DNA from: Grimontia celer
GTDB taxonomy: Bacteria; Pseudomonadota; Gammaproteobacteria; Enterobacterales; Vibrionaceae
Reading direction: 5' to 3'
NCBI RefSeq assembly: GCF_900055185.1
Contig: NZ_FIZX01000006.1
Location: forward strand, 102,825 to 166,824
DNA: 64,000 nt
Both the position numbers and the translations under genes were made by a program. Of the stretch, positions 58,102-64,000 are shown in pieces. Every line of letters begins with the position of its first letter. The stretch's first letter is position 1. A model generated the notes under the pieces. It was given only the letters and a program-made list of their open reading frames with translations. It was not told the origin of the DNA and searched no databases.

Positions 58102-59484
58102 TCAACGCTCCCGGAGCGCTGACTCTTTCGCTCTTAGTATGGGATTTAGCAAATACTCCAGAACCGTCCGTTTCCCTGTGATGATGTCAACAGAGGTCAA
58201 CATGCCGGGAATGATCGGCAGTTCGCTGCCATCCTTTTTTTCCAGACTGGATTTCTCCGTCCGAATCCGAACTAAATAAAAACTGTTACCCTCTTCATCC
58301 TGCGTGGTGTCTGCGCCGATGTGCTCTAACGTGCCGTTGAGGCCGCCATAGCGCGTGAAATCATATGCCGTTACCTTGACTACAGAAGGCAGGCCCGCGT
58401 GCAGGAACGCGATATCCTTCGGTGCGATCTTGGCTTCGATAAGAAGCTGATCCTCGGCAGGGACGATTTCTATCAAATCAACACCAGGCTGAACGACGCC
58501 ACCAAGAGTGTTGATATGAATAGTTTTTATGGTGCCAGTGACTGGCGCGGTGATAACGGCTTTATCCACCTTATCTTGTGCACCAACCTGGGCTTGGCTT
58601 AAACGGGAAAGACGGGTTTCTAGCTCACTCAGTTTGGAGCGAGTTTCATTGCTGAACGCGAGTACTGCTTCACGACGTTTCAAAATGGCTTCATCGACCG
58701 TCGCTTTGATTTTCGGCTGCATCAGGCGAAGTGAGTCTAACTCACCTTTGAGGTCATTCACTTGGCGTTCGAGTTTAAGCAAATCAATTTCTGATACGAT
58801 GCCTTTTTTCGCCAATGGAATAGTGATTTTTAGCTCACGCTTTATCAGGCCGAAGCTGTCTGACAAAGTACGAACTTTAGACTCAACTTCCTGACTTTCC
58901 TGCTGCTTTTGTAAAATCTGGCGAGCCAGTATTTCAAGGCGGTTTTTCAGATCCAGCAAACGGCCTTCATATTCCTGACGCTGCCCTTCAATCAATGCCG
59001 GCTCAGAGTCTTCGAGATCGGACGGGAACTTAAGCGGAGACAGGGTGATGGCAATTTGTTCCCGCCAATTTGGCGCGGTAGGAGACAGCTCAATGCTGCG
59101 AAGCTCTGAGCGCATACGAATGATGTTGGCACGTAGGCTGGAGACTTCTTCTTCTTGCTGTGCAAAGTCAGAGCGGAAGCGAGTATCGTCAATGCGGGCA
59201 AGAGGCTCGCCTTGTTTGACTAACTGGCCTTCTTGCACATACATGGCTTGTAAAATACCGCCATCCAAGCTTTGAATGAGCTGCACCTGAGAGGAAGGAA
59301 TAACTTTGCCTTCACCACGGGTGACACGGTCTAAAGAAGCAAATGCGGCCCAGACGATAATGGCAGCGAAGAAAGCAAATATGCCCCAGATAACAAGACG
59401 GTAACGCACCGGCGCGTCTGTCAGCATGGCACCATAGACGTCATCGGTCATTTCAATGTCATCACGCTTTAGCGCGTCAGTCAT
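58102..59484 (-). CDS. HlyD-family membrane fusion protein (LapC-like)
   Basis: The periplasmic adaptor linking the ABC exporter to the outer-membrane channel, 460 residues. It has a single N-terminal membrane helix (about 30-50), a lipoyl-type half motif (GGILQAMYVQEGQLVKQGEPLARIDDT), and a long alpha-helical coiled coil (about 110-300). A returning beta-barrel follows (VITAPVTGTIKTIHINTLGGVVQPG) and the C-terminus has TGKRTVLEYLLNPILR. It overlaps the end of the ABC gene by eight bases and has its own GGGGAGG site. Confidence 0.94.
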   Translation of the reverse strand: MTDALKRDDIEMTDDVYGAMLTDAPVRYRLVIWGIFAFFAAIIVWAAFASLDRVTRGEGKVIPSSQVQLIQSLDGGILQAMYVQEGQLVKQGEPLARIDDTRFRSDFAQQEEEVSSLRANIIRMRSELRSIELSPTAPNWREQIAITLSPLKFPSDLEDSEPALIEGQRQEYEGRLLDLKNRLEILARQILQKQQESQEVESKVRTLSDSFGLIKRELKITIPLAKKGIVSEIDLLKLERQVNDLKGELDSLRLMQPKIKATVDEAILKRREAVLAFSNETRSKLSELETRLSRLSQAQVGAQDKVDKAVITAPVTGTIKTIHINTLGGVVQPGVDLIEIVPAEDQLLIEAKIAPKDIAFLHAGLPSVVKVTAYDFTRYGGLNGTLEHIGADTTQDEEGNSFYLVRIRTEKSSLEKKDGSELPIIPGMLTSVDIITGKRTVLEYLLNPILRAKESALRER

Positions 59485-61654
59485 TTTGACCTCCCCCGTT
59501 GCCGTTTAGACGCTCAAGCACCTTATCCCTTGGTCCATCCATGACAATGCGGCCTTTATCCATCACAATCACACGATCAACCAATTGAAGCAGCGCCATT
59601 TTGTGGGTGATCATCACCAAAGTTCGGTCTTTCGACGCGAACTTCATGGCATGAATAAATTGGTTTTCCGCATGGGCATCAAGGCTGGCCGTTGGCTCGT
59701 CCATGATGAGTAATGGCGGGTCATTGAGCAGGGCGCGAGCCAGTGCGACCGATTGTCGTTGACCACGGGAGAGGGCTTCACCACGTTCACCCACCTGCTT
59801 ATCAAGTCCTTCACTGTCCTGCGAGGTAAATATCCCCACACCTGACAGTTGTGTGGCACGGATTAACTGGTGCTCTGTCACCTGTCTTGTGCCAAACATG
59901 ATATTTTCGCGAATCGTACCGTGAAATAACGTTACATCCTGCGCCAGATAGCCCACATTGCGACGCAGATCTGCTGGGTGAATTTGCTTGGCATCGACAC
60001 CATCAAATCGCAAGCTGCCTGCCGTTGGCTGATAAAGGCCTGATAGCATTCGGATAAGTGTACTTTTACCTGTGCCGTTCTTACCCAGAATGGCAATTTT
60101 CTCGCCAGCGTTGATGGTCAGGCTGGTGGGGTGGAGGGTTGGTTTTTCTGACTCTGGGTAGCTAAAACCAATATTGTCTGCGTAGATATCACCTTTGAGG
60201 CGCTTGCGGCTAACCAAGTGGCCTTTGTCTGCAAACTCATCTTCCTGATCCATCATGGCATTGAGCTGACGCATACCGGATTGGGTCTGGTTCCAGCGGC
60301 TCATGAGACCTGCCAGTTGCGCCATTGGCGACACGGCTCGGCTTGAAAGCATTACTGCTGCGATAATCCCGCCCATAGTAATTTGCGCATCTGCCACGCG
60401 ATATACACCGAGAACAACAACCGCAACAGAGGTGACCTGCACGATAAAAGAAGCAAAATAAGAAACCGAGTTGGTGATTTGTTTCACCTTGAGGTTCCAG
60501 TTTGCCGTGTGAGCGGTCATCTGTTGCCAGCTCTTTTGAACTATGCCTTCCGCGACATTGGCTTTGATGCCTTCCAGTGCCGAGAGACTTTCAATCAAAT
60601 GGCCATGCTTTTGGCTGGCATATTTGTTGGATTCTTCAATGGCGACTTTGAGCTTTGGCTGAACCAGCAGGGCATAACCGATAATAAGAATGCCGGCGAC
60701 GATAGGAACTGCCGCTAAATCGCCAGCGAAGATATAAATCACGAACAGAAAGAAAAGAGCGAACGGCAAATCTACTAATGTGGTGATGGTTGCAGATGTC
60801 AGCATGTCTCTGATGCCGTCAAATTCGCCAAGCTGTTTCGCCATGCCGCCGACGCTTTTCGCACGCTTTTCAAGTGGGATCCCCATCAGGCGAGCGAACA
60901 GACGAGAAGACACAATGATATCGACTTTCTTACCTGCAATATCAATCAGGTAAGAGCGCATCTTTTTCATCAGAAAGTCAAAGCTAAAGGCAATCAGCGC
61001 ACCGGTTGCCAGTACCCAGAGTGATTCAAAGGCAAGGTTAGGTACCACTTTGTCGTAGACATTCATGACAAACAGTGGTGAAACCAACGCGAAAATATTG
61101 ACCAGTACAGAGGCAATCAGCGCATCGCGATAAATGGGCGAGGCGTCCTTAACGGTCTGCCAGAACCAATGGATTTTGGTGTCGTGAAGATGAAGATCAA
61201 TACTGTTGTCACCACGGTACTGGCGTTTAACCAAAAACGCATAGCCGGTATACATGGCTTCCAGATCTGCAAGGGATATCTCTTCCTCGCCCCCAGTCTC
61301 AGAAGTTTGGATTAACGCTGTACCTTCTTTGGTGTTTATCTCACGAAGAATACAAGCTTTTTTGTCGGTCAAAAGAAGTATGCAAGGCAATAAAAGCTTA
61401 GGGAGTGCTTTTAATTGCCTGCGGGAAAGCTTGGCCGTCAACCCAGCACGGGCTGCAGCCTGAGGAAATAAATCCGGTGCCAGCAGGGCGTCTGTCATAG
61501 GAAGACCAGCCGTTAAGGCATCTCCCGAGCATGGCGAACCATAGTGCTCAGTCAAAAAGACCAAGCAATCTAACAACGGGTCGTCTACCGCTTGCGTTGA
61601 CGCACTGATACGCCACTGCTGCGGCTTGCGTTCGGCAATCGCTGCGTCTGTCAC
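59477..61654 (-). CDS. Type I secretion ABC permease/ATPase (LapB/RtxB-like)
   Basis: A 725-residue fused exporter. The N-terminal C39-like domain (about 25-145) is of the non-cleaving type found in LapB: a cysteine occurs in PLLDCLVFL, but the flanking glutamine and the peptidase motifs are not seen. Six membrane helices (about 170-450) follow. The ATPase has Walker A GKNGTGKS at 524-531, the signature LSRGQRQ (variant of LSGGQ), Walker B LLIMDEPTASLD and the switch His in MITHK. It would export the RTX adhesin encoded upstream on the same strand. Start is GTG with AGAGA upstream. Confidence 0.94.
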   Translation of the reverse strand: MTDAAIAERKPQQWRISASTQAVDDPLLDCLVFLTEHYGSPCSGDALTAGLPMTDALLAPDLFPQAAARAGLTAKLSRRQLKALPKLLLPCILLLTDKKACILREINTKEGTALIQTSETGGEEEISLADLEAMYTGYAFLVKRQYRGDNSIDLHLHDTKIHWFWQTVKDASPIYRDALIASVLVNIFALVSPLFVMNVYDKVVPNLAFESLWVLATGALIAFSFDFLMKKMRSYLIDIAGKKVDIIVSSRLFARLMGIPLEKRAKSVGGMAKQLGEFDGIRDMLTSATITTLVDLPFALFFLFVIYIFAGDLAAVPIVAGILIIGYALLVQPKLKVAIEESNKYASQKHGHLIESLSALEGIKANVAEGIVQKSWQQMTAHTANWNLKVKQITNSVSYFASFIVQVTSVAVVVLGVYRVADAQITMGGIIAAVMLSSRAVSPMAQLAGLMSRWNQTQSGMRQLNAMMDQEDEFADKGHLVSRKRLKGDIYADNIGFSYPESEKPTLHPTSLTINAGEKIAILGKNGTGKSTLIRMLSGLYQPTAGSLRFDGVDAKQIHPADLRRNVGYLAQDVTLFHGTIRENIMFGTRQVTEHQLIRATQLSGVGIFTSQDSEGLDKQVGERGEALSRGQRQSVALARALLNDPPLLIMDEPTASLDAHAENQFIHAMKFASKDRTLVMITHKMALLQLVDRVIVMDKGRIVMDGPRDKVLERLNGNGGGQND

Positions 61655-61686
61655 CTATTTCTCTCTATACATACAAATAAACAAAA

Positions 61687-61714
61687 GAAAAAAGCACCGG
61701 AGCAGTATCCGGTG
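61687..61714 (-). terminator. Terminator between the adhesin gene and the exporter genes
   Basis: CACCGGA (61695-61701) pairs with TCCGGTG (61708-61714). On the minus strand it is followed by CTTTTTTCTTTTG. It should end most adhesin transcripts before the exporter genes. Confidence 0.88.
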
Positions 61715-61724
61715 TCAAAAGCCC

Positions 61725-64000
61725 TTACGTGTTTTCAAAATCAATGGTAACTGTTGGTGGAGTGCTACCGGCATAACCGTCACTATCGGTAATGGTAAGT
61801 TTGGCGTCTTCACCATTGATAATGGTATTGATGACTACACCACCATCTGCAGATGGGTCGAGACCTTCATTGTCGACTTGTGATTGGCTGGTTTTTTCTA
61901 ATACGATATGTTGAGTGACTTTTCCGTCAGAATCCTCTGCGACGTTGTCGACATCGATAGAAATGATGATCTGGCCGTTATCATCATAACTGACAGTAAG
62001 GTTGTCTAATTCACCATTAGAAACTGAGACAAGATCAGATAAATCCAGCCTATCTTCTTTAACGTTGAAATCACCGATGAAGTCTGTAACGTGATCATAA
62101 CCACCTACAGTCCCTATGTTAACCAAGTCTTCTTTTTGCCAAAGGAAAGTATCTTTACCTGCACCGCCTTCCAGAGTATCCCCTTCACGGCCATTTGCGC
62201 TTGTGCCTGATGAACCATGGCCATTCGAACCCCCTCGAATGGTGTCATCACCTGCACCGCCTATGATGTTGTCATTACCTAAGTCTCCGAACAGGTAGGC
62301 TCCTTCATTGGCGTCGTAAGCGTTTTCAAGCTCAAGTTCAAAGTTTCCATACTTACCTGTAACGTGATTTAAGAGCCCCTCGTCGTATGCTGTAACAATG
62401 TATCCGGCATCTTCGAAAAGTTCTTTGGTATAGGGGGCTTCGTCTTGCTCTAATCCGCCTGTTTTCAGAATTTTCGCAATATTCGCATTGATTGAATCAT
62501 CACCACCAAAACCAGTGATGAGTTGCTTCGTATCAATATCGTTATCAATGATCAGAGCGCTATTTGTGGCCTCACCAACTTTAGGTTTCCCGTTCACTAG
62601 ATTTGCTTCGGTGACCTTTTCAAAGCTGTCTTGCTGAATTGCTGTGATGTTGACACTGACGCTCTCATTTTCTTCGGCCAAGGTGTCGTCTTTGACCAAA
62701 ACTGTAATGACTTCTGATTCACTCTCTCCAGCTGCAATAGTCACAGAGTTTTGGAATACAAAGCTGTCATCGAAATCTGCTAACACAGCAGTACCGGCCA
62801 GTTGAAGATTGACAGTGACGCTATCACCTGCCGGAACACTGACTGGGTCACCGTTTTTATCCACCAGTTTCACTGTGAAGTGGATTTCCGCATCGTCAGA
62901 CTCTTCGACATTCTCGGAGGCTTCCACGATGACATAGACGGTGTCGTTTTTACCGTAGTTACCATCCCCTTCGTCGTTAATGGTCGTAGTGACACTGTCC
63001 TGGCTGTTTTCTACGTTCTCGTAGATGCCTTCCAATCTGGCGATTTGCCGATCTGTCAAATTGGCGTCAACAGTGAAGGTTTCACCATCATCCGCAAAAA
63101 CATCGTCAATGGTGCGAGCCTTGAACTCTTTATTAAGTGATACAGTCATGGTTCTATCACTTCGGTTGAAGTCATCAGAACCATCTGGATTGACCAGTTG
63201 ACTGAAGGAAACATTTACCTTACTGGTGTTACCCTCATCGATGACATTCCCGTCTTTGTCAACGAGTACTGCCTTGTAGGTTGCCAGCTTGTCGCCTTTC
63301 GTTTCACTGATGCTATTGGTGTTGACCAACTGACCATTAACTACGGCAAAGATTTTAACGAAGACAGTGTCTTCCAATCCTGGGAGGGTTGATTCCTCCT
63401 GAATATCGTTGGTCGCTGTTCCTTCAACGTCAACTGCTTCATAGGTATCAGTGATAGGTCCAGATACCTCACCCAGATCAATAGTGACACGTTCACCTTC
63501 TTCGGCGTAATAATCATCGACCGCGGAGACCTCAAAGGCCTGACCCAGTGCGACCGTTTGGTGGGTGATGCCCTGGGTGGTGACGTCGGTGTTGTTGCTG
63601 CTGGTACTGTCGTCACTCTCGGTGACCGAGACAGTGACCTGGCCTTTATCCTGGTCTTTGAGGGTGACGGTACCGTCACCGTTGAAGGTGGCGAGAATAT
63701 TGCCATCAGCATCGACAGGGAGCGCCATGTACTGGATGGTGTCGCTGTCAGGGTCTCCTTCGGTCAGGGTCCCGTCAGTGGCCGGCACGACCTGACCGTC
63801 GCTGTTTATCATAAACAGCTTGATGGTCACGACATCCGCCTCGGCCTCATCATAAATCAGGGCATGGTCAGCGGCGTCGCCGGCCAGTGGCTTACCGTCG
63901 ACCATCTGGGCTTCGGTGACGCTCTCAAAGCCGGTCTGCTGGATACCGGTGACCCCGACCACGACACTTTCATGGCGCTCACTGAGGTTGTCGTCTTTCA
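61725..64000 (-). CDS. Giant RTX biofilm adhesin, C-terminal part (5' end outside window)
   Basis: The frame is open through base 64000, so only the last 757 residues are seen. The visible part holds tandem Ig-like/Calx-beta type modules. A recurring unit reads VKDDxL...ESV...GIQQTGFESVTEAQMVDGKP, seen again as ...AIQQDSFEKVTEANLVNGKP about 430 residues later. Others end in EGT-type ATND and TTTINDE. Near the C-terminus come a few calcium-binding RTX nonapeptides (GNDNIIGGAGDDTIRGG). The type I secretion target domain follows (DTFLWQKEDL, DHVTDFIGDFNVKEDRLDLSDL). The protein is very acidic. Such LapA/BpfA-like adhesins mediate surface attachment. Confidence 0.93.
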   Translation of the reverse strand, partial: KDDNLSERHESVVVGVTGIQQTGFESVTEAQMVDGKPLAGDAADHALIYDEAEADVVTIKLFMINSDGQVVPATDGTLTEGDPDSDTIQYMALPVDADGNILATFNGDGTVTLKDQDKGQVTVSVTESDDSTSSNNTDVTTQGITHQTVALGQAFEVSAVDDYYAEEGERVTIDLGEVSGPITDTYEAVDVEGTATNDIQEESTLPGLEDTVFVKIFAVVNGQLVNTNSISETKGDKLATYKAVLVDKDGNVIDEGNTSKVNVSFSQLVNPDGSDDFNRSDRTMTVSLNKEFKARTIDDVFADDGETFTVDANLTDRQIARLEGIYENVENSQDSVTTTINDEGDGNYGKNDTVYVIVEASENVEESDDAEIHFTVKLVDKNGDPVSVPAGDSVTVNLQLAGTAVLADFDDSFVFQNSVTIAAGESESEVITVLVKDDTLAEENESVSVNITAIQQDSFEKVTEANLVNGKPKVGEATNSALIIDNDIDTKQLITGFGGDDSINANIAKILKTGGLEQDEAPYTKELFEDAGYIVTAYDEGLLNHVTGKYGNFELELENAYDANEGAYLFGDLGNDNIIGGAGDDTIRGGSNGHGSSGTSANGREGDTLEGGAGKDTFLWQKEDLVNIGTVGGYDHVTDFIGDFNVKEDRLDLSDLVSVSNGELDNLTVSYDDNGQIIISIDVDNVAEDSDGKVTQHIVLEKTSQSQVDNEGLDPSADGGVVINTIINGEDAKLTITDSDGYAGSTPPTVTIDFENT

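Overview
This is a stretch of Vibrionaceae chromosome, most likely from the main chromosome. Three things show this: very high protein similarity to E. coli/Vibrio housekeeping genes, an OmpU-type porin between dacB and greA, and Vibrio-style runs such as nptA-nhaA-nhaR-hlyU-rpsT-murJ-ribF-ileS-lspA-fkpB-ispH and greA-yhbY-rlmE-ftsH-folP-glmM-secG-tRNAs-rimP-nusA-infB-rbfA-truB-rpsO-pnp-nlpI-ubiVU-rocS-ubiT. By eye the G+C is near one half. A relative such as Grimontia, Enterovibrio or Salinivibrio fits better than V. cholerae, but the genus is a guess. No insertion sequence, prophage, CRISPR array or rRNA gene is visible.

Layout. 1-8 kb: a truncated aldo/keto reductase (tas), a DUF6482 protein, mutH, then rppH-ptsP-TSUP permease-lgt-thyA. 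8-12.6 kb: ion transport and regulation (nptA, nhaA, a small secreted protein, nhaR, hlyU). 12.6-20.7 kb: rpsT, murJ, then ribF-ileS-lspA-fkpB-ispH. 20.8-29.3 kb: dapB, carAB with an elaborate control region, a short MgtE-type transporter behind a structured leader, and dacB. 29.4-36.7 kb: ompU, greA, yhbY, rlmE, ftsH, folP, glmM. 36.9-47.7 kb: secG, two tRNAs, the rimP-nusA-infB-rbfA-truB operon, rpsO, pnp and nlpI. 47.8-54 kb: ubiUV, a PAS-GGDEF-EAL enzyme like RocS, ubiT, a GNAT protein, holD and rimI. 54-64 kb: an accessory block, all on the minus strand: a giant RTX adhesin (only its C-terminal part is inside), its type I secretion ABC protein, HlyD adaptor, TolC-like channel, an OmpA-like lipoprotein and a LapD-like transmembrane protein with degenerate GGDEF and EAL domains.

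Most noteworthy points. (1) The adhesin/secretion block has the gene order of the lap/bpf biofilm-adhesin systems, but the LapG-type periplasmic protease gene expected between the OmpA-like and LapD-like genes is absent. The LapD-like protein also appears to lack both the Trp used to bind LapG and conserved c-di-GMP-binding positions. This suggests a rewired adhesin control. (2) The mgtE leader holds a 14-codon open frame with a Pro-Pro pair and mutually exclusive hairpins, resembling leader-peptide control of Mg2+ transporters. (3) carAB shows three layers of control: a strong promoter starting with AATTTG (the reiterative-transcription start known from pyrBI), a possible coupled upstream frame, and a carB 3'UTR RNA (like CarZ of V. 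cholerae) that can form ten consecutive base pairs with the carA ribosome-binding site.

Gene functions, motifs and structures were read by eye. No database search or folding program was run, and statements about other species are from memory.
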